64,000 bases of DNA. Source: Bradyrhizobium elkanii WSM2783. Its GTDB lineage: Bacteria; Pseudomonadota; Alphaproteobacteria; Rhizobiales; Xanthobacteraceae. This document shows, one piece after another, positions 43,234 to 51,570 of this stretch. The DNA is taken from NCBI RefSeq assembly GCF_000472865.1, contig NZ_AXAP01000023.1, positions 31,073 through 95,072 on the forward strand, given 5' to 3'. The translations under genes were made by a program, and so were the position numbers. The notes beneath the pieces were generated by a model that saw nothing but the letters and a program-made list of their open reading frames with translations, searched no databases and had not been told where the DNA came from. The first letter of the stretch is position 1; each line of letters begins with the position of its first letter.

Positions 43234-44031
43234 ATGAACGCCCCGGTCACCGCCAGCGAAGACCTGATCTATTCCCTCGAGGACGGGATCGCCAAGATCA
43301 CTTTCAACCGGCCGCAGGCACGTAACGCCCTGACCTTCGCGATGTACGAGCAGATGGCGTCGATCTGCGAGACCATCAATGGGGACCGCTCGATCAAGGC
43401 GCTGATCCTGACTGGCGCCGGTGATAAGGCCTTTGCCTCGGGTACCGATATCTCGCAATTCCGCGCTTTCAAGACCGCGCAGGACGCGCTTGACTATGAA
43501 GCGCGGATCGACCGTGTGCTCGGCGCTCTTGAGCAGTGCCGCGTGCCCGTCATCGCGGCGATCGCCGGTGCCTGTACGGGCGGCGGCGCCGGGATTGCGG
43601 CCTGCTGCGACATCCGGATCGGCACCGAAGCGACGCGGATCGGGTTTCCAATCGCACGTACGCTCGGTAATTGCCTCTCGATGTCGAATATTTCGCGCAT
43701 CGTCGCGCTGGTCGGTCCGGCGCGCACCAAGGATATGATTTTCAAGGCCCGCTTAGTCGAGGCGCCGGAAGCACTTGCGCTCGGCTTGCTCAATGAAGTC
43801 GTACCCGACGTCGCGACCTTGCAGCGCCGCGCTGACGAGACCGCAAAGCTCATTGCGAGCCATGCGCCGATCACGCTCGAGGTGACCAAAGAGGCCGTGC
43901 GCCGCATCCGCCGTACGCTGTCGCGCGATGAGGGAGAGGATCTGATCCTGCGCGCCTATATGAGCGAGGATTTCCGGGAGGGCATGGACGCCTTCCTCAA
44001 CAAGCGCACGCCGAACTGGAAGGGCAAGTAG
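43234..44031 (+). CDS. Enoyl-CoA hydratase/isomerase family protein
   Basis: This 265-residue crotonase reads LEDGIAKITFNRPQARNALT, then KAFASGTDISQFRAF, where ASGTD replaces the usual CAGAD, and ACTGGGAGIAACCDIRI for the oxyanion hole. The residue at the usual Glu position falls in IGFPIARTLGNCLS, where Ile-Ala replaces the Pro-Glu pair, so classical hydration is doubtful. It may act as an isomerase, a decarboxylase or a hydrolase. The tail AFLNKRTPNWKGK is standard. CGGAGAG precedes the ATG. It lies in one unit with the second aminotransferase. Confidence 0.83.
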   Translation: MNAPVTASEDLIYSLEDGIAKITFNRPQARNALTFAMYEQMASICETINGDRSIKALILTGAGDKAFASGTDISQFRAFKTAQDALDYEARIDRVLGALEQCRVPVIAAIAGACTGGGAGIAACCDIRIGTEATRIGFPIARTLGNCLSMSNISRIVALVGPARTKDMIFKARLVEAPEALALGLLNEVVPDVATLQRRADETAKLIASHAPITLEVTKEAVRRIRRTLSRDEGEDLILRAYMSEDFREGMDAFLNKRTPNWKGK

Positions 44032-44258
44032 GTATCATCGTCTTTCCGTGAGATCGACGCTGGGCGGACGCTGCCGCGAGCCGACGTCGCGTGGACGGGC
44101 TCGCGGAGAGGGCCGAATTCTTTCGCTCTTACAATCTCATCCCAAAGTCAGTAGCAATGTGGTCGTTCGCGGCTTGAACTTCGCGTTCCCAGTCCGCAGA
44201 ATGGCGATGCAGGCACGCCCCTGATGTGCCAATCTAAATAAAGACATAGGGAAGAGAC

Positions 44259-45245
44259 GTGAGACATTTTGCAGGAGCCGCGACCGCTCTGGCGGCCGTT
44301 CTTATGACCGCGCCGGCACTTGCCGCTTGGGAGCCGACCAAACCCGTCGAGATCGTCGTCGCTGCCGGAGCCGGCGGCGCCTCCGACCAGATGGCGCGCA
44401 TGATGCAGGCAGCGATCCAGAAGAACAATCTGATGAAGCAGCCGATGGTGGTTTCGCTCAAGGGCGGCGCATCGGGCGCCGAAGCGCTGATGTACATGAA
44501 ATCGAGCGAGGGTGATCCAAACAAGGTGCTGATCGCCTATTCCCTGATTTACATGCTGCCGCTGTCGGCGAAAATTCCGTTCAACTGGCGTGACCTCACT
44601 CCGGTATCGGTAGTCGCAATGGATCAGTTCGTCTTGTGGGACAACGCGTCGGGTCCAAAGACGGTGAAGGAGTTCATTGCGGCGGCGAAGGCCGCATCTT
44701 CACCGTTCAAAATGGGCGGCACCGGCTCCAAGCGCGAGGACCATGTGCTCACCGTGTTCATGGAGCAGAAGACCGGCGCAAAATTCTCTTATTTGCCCTA
44801 CAAGTCTGGCGGAGAGGCGGCGACGCAATTGGTCGGGAATCACACCGAAGCCAACGTCAACAATCCATCTGAGAATCTGGAAGTCTGGCGCGCCGGCCAG
44901 GTGCGCGCGCTCTGTGTCTTCGACAAGGAGCGCATCTCCTACAAGACCAAGGTCACCGAAACGCAATCCTGGAACGACATCCCGACCTGCAAGGAAGAGG
45001 GGCTCGACGTCCAATACCTGATGCTGCGGGCGATGTTCCTGCCGGGCAAGGTTACGGCCGAGCAGCAGGCATTCTATGTCGACCTGTTTCAGAAAGTAAC
45101 GCAAACGCCGGAATATAAGGATTATATGGAAAAGCAGGCGCTGAAGCCGATCTTCCTCACCGGCAAGGACATGGTGCAGTTCCTGGAGGAAGACGACAAG
45201 CTCAACGCTTCGCTTATGAACGAAGCGGGCTTCATCGCCAAGTAA
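44259..45245 (+). CDS. Tripartite tricarboxylate transporter substrate-binding protein
   Basis: This 328-residue periplasmic binding protein of the TctC/Bug family starts at a GTG with AGGGAAGAG before it. The signal peptide is MRHFAGAATALAAVLMTAPALA, cut before AWEP. Bug-family text is KPVEIVVAAGAGGASDQMARMM, FKMGGTGSKREDHVLTVF and LPYKSGGEAATQLVGNHTEANVN. Bug proteins bind carboxylates and related small anions without needing acidic contacts. The matching membrane subunits (tctB, tctA) are at 48058-50134, beyond three enzymes of the MTA shunt. Confidence 0.9.
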   Translation: MRHFAGAATALAAVLMTAPALAAWEPTKPVEIVVAAGAGGASDQMARMMQAAIQKNNLMKQPMVVSLKGGASGAEALMYMKSSEGDPNKVLIAYSLIYMLPLSAKIPFNWRDLTPVSVVAMDQFVLWDNASGPKTVKEFIAAAKAASSPFKMGGTGSKREDHVLTVFMEQKTGAKFSYLPYKSGGEAATQLVGNHTEANVNNPSENLEVWRAGQVRALCVFDKERISYKTKVTETQSWNDIPTCKEEGLDVQYLMLRAMFLPGKVTAEQQAFYVDLFQKVTQTPEYKDYMEKQALKPIFLTGKDMVQFLEEDDKLNASLMNEAGFIAK

Positions 45246-45276
45246 CGCGTCACGGCAGCAGTCGGCTTCCCCGCTC

Positions 45277-45918
45277 TCATTTATCCGCGTGGCCGTAGCC
45301 GGCCATGCGGACACGCACATTTTCGATCTCTTCGGTCGGCAGCAGACGCGGCTTCCCGATCTGCAGACAGCCGTGGTACTGCCGCGCCAGCGTTTCGACC
45401 TCGACCGCGAGCCACATGGCCTTCGCAAGCGATGGCCCGACGGCGATCATGCCGTGATGTTCGAGGAGGCAGGCCAGCCTTCCATCGAGCGCCTTGACCG
45501 CATGCGCCGAAAGTTCCTGCGTTCCGAATGTGGCGTAGGGCGCACAGCGGATCGTGTCGCCGCCGGCGCACGCGACCATGTAGTGGATCGGCGGGATCTC
45601 CAGACCCATGATGGCGAGGATCGTGCAATAGGTCGGGTGGGCGTGAACCACGGCGTTTATGTCCGGGCGAGCGCGCAGGATGTCCAGGTGGAAGCGCCAT
45701 TCGCTCGATGGCCGCTGCGCCGGATCAAATGAGCCGTCGAGACCCATATAGACGATCTGCTCGGGCCGCATCGTCTCATAGGAGACGCTGGTCGGAGTGA
45801 TCAGCAGGCCGGCCTCATGCCGCAGGCTCATGTTGCCCGAAGTGCCCTGGTTGATGCCGAGCGCATTCATGCGCAGGCAGGCATCGATGATGGATTGGCG
45901 TTTTTCCTTGTCGTTCAT
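45277..45918 (-). CDS. ald2: Class II aldolase, likely 5-(methylthio)ribulose-1-phosphate aldolase
   Basis: This 213-residue class II aldolase/adducin protein carries the zinc ligands in VVHAHPTYC and LLEHHGMIAVG, and the phosphate-binding INQGTSGNMSLR segment. By itself it resembles fuculose-1-phosphate aldolase. It lies 100 bases from, and divergent to, mtnP and mtnA. That trio is the DHAP shunt described in Rhodospirillum rubrum and some E. coli, in which this aldolase splits 5-(methylthio)ribulose-1-phosphate or 5-deoxyribulose-1-phosphate into DHAP and an aldehyde. The symbol rests on this context. Confidence 0.82.
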   Translation of the reverse strand: MNDKEKRQSIIDACLRMNALGINQGTSGNMSLRHEAGLLITPTSVSYETMRPEQIVYMGLDGSFDPAQRPSSEWRFHLDILRARPDINAVVHAHPTYCTILAIMGLEIPPIHYMVACAGGDTIRCAPYATFGTQELSAHAVKALDGRLACLLEHHGMIAVGPSLAKAMWLAVEVETLARQYHGCLQIGKPRLLPTEEIENVRVRMAGYGHADK

Positions 45919-46018
45919 GGTTAACCTATCAAACGCCGTTTACGGCCCCTCGAGAATGCTTGATTATTGCGTCGCAGTATAGTCGAACGTTACTTCGAAA
46001 ATCTGATCGGGAGAGGCC

Positions 46019-46894
46019 ATGACCAGCGCCGTGCTAGGCATTATCGGCGGATCCGGCATCTATGACTTGCCGGGTCTTGAAAACGTCCGCGAGGAGGCGA
46101 TCAGGAGCCCCTGGGGCGAGCCCTCCGCGCCGCTCCGCTTTGGCACCATTGCCGGCCTGCCGATCGTGTTCCTGCCGCGGCACGACAAGGGGCACCGCCT
46201 GTCCCCCTCCGACATCAACTACCGGGCCAATATCGATGTGCTGAAGCGGGCGGGGGTTACCGATTTGGTGTCGCTGTCGGCCTGCGGATCGTTCAAGAAA
46301 GAATTGCCGCCTGGCACTTTCGTGATCATCGATCAGTTCGTCGACCGCACCTACAAGCGCGAAAGCTCGTTCTTCGGCAAAGGCTGCGTCGCTCATGTCT
46401 CGATGGCGCATCCGGTATCGCCGCGCTTGCGCATTCATCTGGCGGCCGCCGCAGAAGCCGAAGGCATTCCCTTCGCGCGCAGCGGCACCTATCTGTGCAT
46501 GGAAGGCCCGCAATTCTCCAGCCTTGCCGAAAGCCTGACGTACAAGGAACTCGGCTACGCGGTGATAGGCATGACCAATATGCCTGAGGCGAAGCTCGCT
46601 CGCGAAGCGGAGATTTGCTACGCGAGCGTCGCGATGGTGACCGACTTCGATTGCTGGCATCCGGATCACGATGCGGTGACCGTGCAAGACATCATTCGCG
46701 TGCTTAGTTCAAATGCCGAGAAAGCCAAGGCGCTGGTGGCGCGCCTGGCAAAGGATTTTCCGCGCGAGCATGAGCCGTGCCCGATCGGCTCCGATCGCGC
46801 GCTCGAGACCGCGCTGATCACGGCGCCCGAGGCGCGCGATCCGGAACTGCTCAGGAAGCTCGACGCGGTAGCAGCGCGGATCCTGCGTTCATGA
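46019..46894 (+). CDS. mtnP: S-methyl-5'-thioadenosine phosphorylase
   Basis: This 291-residue nucleoside phosphorylase is of the MTAP type. It shows GIIGGSGIYDLPGL, LPRHDKGHRLSPSDINYRAN, SLSACGSFKKELPPG, the long base-binding loop CMEGPQFSSLAES and IGMTNMPEAKLAREAEICYA. The Asp in DFDCWHPDHDAV contacts the purine base in relatives. It splits MTA, and usually 5'-deoxyadenosine, with phosphate to adenine and the 5-substituted ribose-1-phosphate. GGGAGAG precedes the ATG and the stop overlaps the mtnA start (ATGA). Confidence 0.93.
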   Translation: MTSAVLGIIGGSGIYDLPGLENVREEAIRSPWGEPSAPLRFGTIAGLPIVFLPRHDKGHRLSPSDINYRANIDVLKRAGVTDLVSLSACGSFKKELPPGTFVIIDQFVDRTYKRESSFFGKGCVAHVSMAHPVSPRLRIHLAAAAEAEGIPFARSGTYLCMEGPQFSSLAESLTYKELGYAVIGMTNMPEAKLAREAEICYASVAMVTDFDCWHPDHDAVTVQDIIRVLSSNAEKAKALVARLAKDFPREHEPCPIGSDRALETALITAPEARDPELLRKLDAVAARILRS

Positions 46895-47988
46895 AAGTCG
46901 ATGGCCGGCATTTCCGCAGCATTTGGCTCGAGCCCGACGGCTGGTCCGTCGGGGCTATCGATCAGCGGCGGCTGCCGCATGAGTTTGTCATCGCGCGCCT
47001 GACGAGCGCGGAGGAGGCTGCGGACGCAATCCAGACTATGCTAGTCCGCGGTGCGCCGCTTATCGGTGCTACCGCCGCTTACGGCATGGCGTTGGCCATG
47101 CACGCTGATCCGTCCGACGTGGCGCTCGATTGCGCATACAAGCTGCTGATCGCGACCCGGCCGACGGCCATCAATCTGAAATGGGCGCTCGACGAGATGG
47201 CGGCTGTGCTTCGTCCGCTGGCGCCGTCCGTCCGCAGCGAGGCGGCTTACAAGCGTGCCAGCGAGATCGCTGATGAGGACGTCGGGATCAACCAGGCGAT
47301 CGGCAGCCACGGCCTCGAAGTCATCGAGGCGATCGCTGCCAAGAAAGCCGGCGGCACCATCAACATTTTGACGCACTGCAACGCGGGCTGGCTGGCTACC
47401 GTCGATTGGGGGACGGCGACGGCACCGATCTACCGGGCTCATGACATGGGACTCAGCGTTCATGTCTGGGTCGACGAAACGCGTCCGCGCAATCAGGGGG
47501 CCTCACTCACCGCCTGGGAACTCGGCCACCATGGCGTCCCACACACCATCATCCCCGACAACACGGGGGGCCATCTGATGCAGCACGGCATGGTCGATCT
47601 GGCGATCGTTGGAACCGACCGGGTCGCAGCCAATGGCGATGTCTGCAACAAGATCGGTACCTACCTGAAGGCGCTCGCCGCGCGCGACAACAGCGTGCCA
47701 TTCTATGTTGCACTGCCGTCGCCGACTATCGACTTTAGTATCAATGATGGCCGGGAAATTCCGATCGAACAGCGTGCAGCAAGCGAAGTGACGCATATGA
47801 GTGGGCGTACGGCGGATGGACGAATTGAGATGGTGCGTGTGGTCCCCGAGGGCTCGCCGATCGCTAATTACGGCTTTGACGTCACGCCGGCGCGCCTGGT
47901 GACTGGTTTGATCACCGAACGCGGCGTGGTCCGGCCCGATCATGCTGCACTTGCGAGCGCGTTCCCGGAGCGGACCGGCAGGCGTTGA
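46891..47988 (+). CDS. mtnA: S-methyl-5-thioribose-1-phosphate isomerase
   Basis: This 365-residue eIF2B-related isomerase is MtnA. It has TMLVRGAPLIGATAAYGMAL, the catalytic Cys in ILTHCNAGWLAT and the catalytic Asp in VGTDRVAANGDVCNKIGTY, and ends with NYGFDVTPARLVTGLITERG. It converts the aldose 1-phosphate to methylthioribulose-1-phosphate. The ATG at 46891 overlaps the mtnP stop; the frame is open upstream only as an mtnP shadow. No mtnB/C/D/W genes of the methionine-salvage pathway are nearby, which favours the aldolase route. Confidence 0.93.
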   Translation: MKVDGRHFRSIWLEPDGWSVGAIDQRRLPHEFVIARLTSAEEAADAIQTMLVRGAPLIGATAAYGMALAMHADPSDVALDCAYKLLIATRPTAINLKWALDEMAAVLRPLAPSVRSEAAYKRASEIADEDVGINQAIGSHGLEVIEAIAAKKAGGTINILTHCNAGWLATVDWGTATAPIYRAHDMGLSVHVWVDETRPRNQGASLTAWELGHHGVPHTIIPDNTGGHLMQHGMVDLAIVGTDRVAANGDVCNKIGTYLKALAARDNSVPFYVALPSPTIDFSINDGREIPIEQRAASEVTHMSGRTADGRIEMVRVVPEGSPIANYGFDVTPARLVTGLITERGVVRPDHAALASAFPERTGRR

Positions 47989-48057
47989 GCGCTAGATTGA
48001 CGCCGGTTGCGGCAGCACGTATCCACGCTGGAGCGCCCGTCCGAACCGTCTGCCTCC

Positions 48058-48600
48058 ATGTCCAACACCGATATCGAAATCGTCGTCGACGATCCGACTG
48101 CGCCGGAAGCTAATTCACCCGCGGTGACCAGCAATCGCGTCGTGGACGCTGTCGCGTCGCTCGTGTTGCTCGCGCTTGCCGTCACGCTCGGATGGGATAA
48201 TTGGCGCACCGGCGCGGCGTGGGATGCGACCGGCCCCGAGCCGGGCTACTTCCCGTTCTACCTTTCGATCGTTCTTGGCGGCGCCAGCCTCTACGGGCTG
48301 CTTGCAGCGATCTTCTCGCGCAAGGAAGCTTCCGAGATCTTTGTGACACGGGCACAGCTTCGCCGGGTCATGGCGGTGTTCGTGCCGACGGTCTTGTTCT
48401 GTCTCGCCACGCAATTCCTTGGGCTCTATGTTGCGAGCTTCCTCTTGATCGCTGGCTTCATGCGCTTTGTCGGCAAGATCGCGGCGTGGAAGTCTCTGCT
48501 CACCGCTTTCATCTTCACCGCCGCGATGTTCGTGACGTTTGACATCGCCTTCGACGTCATCATGCCGAAGGGCCCGCTCGAAGCGGCCCTTGGCTACTAA
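48058..48600 (+). CDS. Tripartite tricarboxylate transporter small membrane subunit (TctB)
   Basis: This 180-residue protein has four membrane helices, the TctB pattern. Helix 1 is followed by GPEPGYFPFYLSIVLGGASLYGL, the conserved short loop G-PGYFP, and the tail reads FDVIMPKGPLEAALGY, also typical. A TTG start at 48007 would add 17 residues; the ATG at 48058 is preferred though no strong ribosome site is seen. It lies 70 bases after mtnA and 22 before the large subunit gene. Confidence 0.85.
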   Translation: MSNTDIEIVVDDPTAPEANSPAVTSNRVVDAVASLVLLALAVTLGWDNWRTGAAWDATGPEPGYFPFYLSIVLGGASLYGLLAAIFSRKEASEIFVTRAQLRRVMAVFVPTVLFCLATQFLGLYVASFLLIAGFMRFVGKIAAWKSLLTAFIFTAAMFVTFDIAFDVIMPKGPLEAALGY

Positions 48601-48622
48601 TCGATCGGCGGGACTTTCAGTC

Positions 48623-50134
48623 ATGGAAGCTTTTGGCCTGCTCCTTCACGGCTTCGCCGTTCTCCTCACCTGGAAAACGCTGTTACTGATGATGGTCGGG
48701 CTCGTGCTCGGCATTTTCGTCGGCGTACTGCCGGGGCTTGGTGGGCCGAATGGCGTGGCGATCCTGTTGCCGTTGACGTTCACGATGGACCCGACCTCGG
48801 CCATCGTGATGCTATCCTGCATCTACTGGGGGGCACTGTTCGGCGGCGCCATTACCTCGATTCTGTTCAATATTCCCGGCGAAGCCTGGTCTGTAGCGAC
48901 CACCTTCGACGGCTATCCGATGGCGCAGCAGGGCAGGGCGGCGGAAGCGCTGACGGCGGCCTTCACCTCGTCTTTTATAGGCTCGCTGGTCGCGGTGCTC
49001 CTGATCACGTTTCTGGCGCCGATGATCTCGTCATTCGCGCTGAAGTTCGGGCCACCGGAATTCTTTGCGGTCTATCTCCTGACCTTCTGCTCGTTTGTCG
49101 GCCTTGGCCGCGAGGCAAAGCACAAGACCGTCATCTCGATGTCACTTGGTCTTCTGCTTGCCGGCATCGGCATGGATACCGTGTCCGGCCAGCTCCGCAT
49201 GACCTTCGGCTCTACCGAGTTGCTCCGCGGCATCAACTTCCTGGTCGCGGTGATCGGCCTGTTCGGCATCAGCGAAATCCTGTTGACAATGGAAGAGCGC
49301 CTGGCGCTGCGCGGCCATGCTGCCGGCATCAGCCTGCGCGTGGTGCTGTCGGTCTGGAGAGACCTGCCGAAATACTGGGTGACGCTGGCGCGGTCGTCCT
49401 TCATCGGCTGCTGGCTTGGAATCACGCCGGGCGGCGCGATCGCTGCGTCGTTCATGGGCTACAACCTCGCCAAACGCTTTGCCAAGGACCAGGACAGTTT
49501 TGGCAAGGGCCGTATCGAGGGTGTGTTCGCGCCGGAAACGGCGGCGCATGCGTCAGGCACCTCGGCGTTGCTCCCGATGCTTGCGCTCGGAATTCCCGGA
49601 TCGGGAACCGCCGCCATCTTGCTCGGCGGCCTGATGGTGTGGGGGCTTAATCCAGGGCCGCTCTTGTTCGTCGAGCACAAGGATTTCGTCTGGGGCCTGA
49701 TTGCCTCGATGTATCTCGGCAACGTCGTTGGCCTCGTCCTGGTGCTGACGACGGTGCCAATCTTCGCCTCGATCCTGCGCGTGCCGTTTGCGGCGGTTGC
49801 GCCGATGATCGTGGTGTCGTGCGCGATCGGCGCTTACGCGATCCAGAATGCCATGTTCGACATCTGGCTGATGCTGGGCTTTGGCGTGGTCGGTTACGTC
49901 TTCAAGAAGATCGGGATTCCGCTGGCGCCGTTCACGCTCGCGCTCGTGCTCGGCAACCGTGCGGAGGATGCGTTCCGGCTATCGATGATCGGCTCCGGCG
50001 GCGATATGAAGGTGTTCTGGTCGAATGGCCTCGTCGGCTCGATCACGACGCTCGCAATCATCCTGTTGTTCTGGCCCTTGATCGACAAGGCGCTCAGCGG
50101 CGCCACTCGCCGGCTGCGGCCGGCGAAGGCGTAA
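48623..50134 (+). CDS. Tripartite tricarboxylate transporter large membrane subunit (TctA)
   Basis: This 503-residue membrane protein has about 12 helices. The TctA hallmarks are GVLPGLGGPNGVAILLPLTF in the first repeat, the FNIPGEAWSVATTFDGYPMA segment and the second signature GITPGGAIAASFMGY with ALGIPGSGTAAILLGGLMVWGL. It forms the channel of the TctABC system and works with the binding protein encoded at 44259. The stop is only 4 bases from the stop of the convergent CoA-transferase gene. Confidence 0.93.
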   Translation: MEAFGLLLHGFAVLLTWKTLLLMMVGLVLGIFVGVLPGLGGPNGVAILLPLTFTMDPTSAIVMLSCIYWGALFGGAITSILFNIPGEAWSVATTFDGYPMAQQGRAAEALTAAFTSSFIGSLVAVLLITFLAPMISSFALKFGPPEFFAVYLLTFCSFVGLGREAKHKTVISMSLGLLLAGIGMDTVSGQLRMTFGSTELLRGINFLVAVIGLFGISEILLTMEERLALRGHAAGISLRVVLSVWRDLPKYWVTLARSSFIGCWLGITPGGAIAASFMGYNLAKRFAKDQDSFGKGRIEGVFAPETAAHASGTSALLPMLALGIPGSGTAAILLGGLMVWGLNPGPLLFVEHKDFVWGLIASMYLGNVVGLVLVLTTVPIFASILRVPFAAVAPMIVVSCAIGAYAIQNAMFDIWLMLGFGVVGYVFKKIGIPLAPFTLALVLGNRAEDAFRLSMIGSGGDMKVFWSNGLVGSITTLAIILLFWPLIDKALSGATRRLRPAKA

Positions 50135-50138
50135 AGCC

Positions 50139-51332
50139 TCACACGACTTTGCGCTGCCTGAGCTCGGCGATCTCATCCTTGCTGAAGCCGAACTCCGCCA
50201 GCACTTCATCGGTCTGCTCGCCGAATTCGGGCGGGCGCGCCGCCATCGTGCTTGGCGTCCGCGACAGCGTCACCGGTTGGCCCACCAGTCGGATGTGGCG
50301 GTTCTCTGCGTTCGGCACGTCCTGGGCGATGCCGAGATATTTCACTTGCGCATCCTCGAACATCTGGTCGATGGAATAGATCGGACCGCAGGGCACGCCG
50401 GCTGCGTTCAGCTCATTGACCCAGGTCTCGGTGGATTTCTTCTGCGTCAGCTCGTTGATCCTCGCGTTGAGCGCGTCGCGGTTCTTGGAGCGTGCCGGCG
50501 CCGTGGCATAGTCGGGATCGCTGATGAGTTCGGGCGCCCCGATCGCCTGTGCGCAGCGTTCCCAGATGCGTCCGCCTGTCGTGGCGATGTTGATGTAACC
50601 ATCCGACGTCTTGAACACGCCGGTGGGGATCGACGTCGGGTGGTTGTTCCCGGCCTGCTGCGCCACTTCCTTTTCCATCAGCCAGCGCGCGGCCTGGAAA
50701 TCCAGCATGAAGATCTGCGCCTGCAACAGCGAGGTTTGTACCCATTGACCCTCACCCGATACGTCGCGTTCCAGGAGCGCCGTGAGGATGCCGATCGCAC
50801 AGAACAGGCCGGCGGCAAGGTCGGCAACGGGAATACCGACCCGCATTGGGCCGCCGCCGGGCGCGCCGGTCACTGACATCAATCCGCCCATGCCCTGCGC
50901 GATCTGATCGAAGCCCGGGCGTTTATGGTAGGGCCCGTCCTGGCCGAAGCCGGAGATGCTGCCATAGACAATGCGCGGATTGATCTGGCGGAGACTCTCG
51001 TAGTCGATGCCGAGTTTGGCTTTGACATCAGGCCGGAAATTTTCAACCACAACGTCAGCCTGTTCGGCTAGCCGCTTGAATACTTCGAGGCCTTTCGGAT
51101 CCTTGAGATTGAGCGTCATCGCGCGCTTGTTGCGGTGCAGGTTCTGGAAGTCCGAGCCATGCCGTGGGCCGCCCGGTTGCTCGCCGCCGGCGTCCTCCGT
51201 CAATGCATCGATCTTGATGACATTGGCACCCCAGTCCGCGAGCTGCCGCACACAGGTGGGGCCGGAGCGGACGCGGGTGAGGTCGAGAACTGTGAATCGG
51301 GACAGGGCTTGCGATGCATGCGGGACGGGCAT
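50139..51332 (-). CDS. CaiB/BaiF-family (class III) CoA-transferase
   Basis: This 397-residue class III CoA-transferase starts MPVPHASQALSRFTVLDLTRVRSGPTCVRQLADWGA. It carries NLHRNKRAMTLNL, the family's conserved Asp in PVADLAAGLFC, and QGMGGLMSVTGAPGG. The frame is open 172 codons earlier but that part is not protein-like. It moves CoA between acids, possibly giving the acid imported by the neighbouring Tct transporter its CoA, which is an inference from position. It shares only general family likeness with the transferase at 17487. Confidence 0.87.
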   Translation of the reverse strand: MPVPHASQALSRFTVLDLTRVRSGPTCVRQLADWGANVIKIDALTEDAGGEQPGGPRHGSDFQNLHRNKRAMTLNLKDPKGLEVFKRLAEQADVVVENFRPDVKAKLGIDYESLRQINPRIVYGSISGFGQDGPYHKRPGFDQIAQGMGGLMSVTGAPGGGPMRVGIPVADLAAGLFCAIGILTALLERDVSGEGQWVQTSLLQAQIFMLDFQAARWLMEKEVAQQAGNNHPTSIPTGVFKTSDGYINIATTGGRIWERCAQAIGAPELISDPDYATAPARSKNRDALNARINELTQKKSTETWVNELNAAGVPCGPIYSIDQMFEDAQVKYLGIAQDVPNAENRHIRLVGQPVTLSRTPSTMAARPPEFGEQTDEVLAEFGFSKDEIAELRQRKVV

Positions 51333-51570
51333 TACGGGGACTCCGGATCGAACGGCGGCGCTACAATAGCGCCGGACAACCTCCCGGCAAGGTCTGCCTC
51401 CCGCCAGCAACGGCATGGCGGACTTGATGTTTTGAGTGGCTTGGCGGGGATCGTAAGGGAAGGCGGCCGGGATCTGTTTTAGGGACACCCCGCAAGGCCG
51501 GGTGCGCTTTTCATGTTCGGGTGGCTGCTCCGCGCCAGTGGCCTCTAGTCCATGAGAGGCCGCTTGCCGC

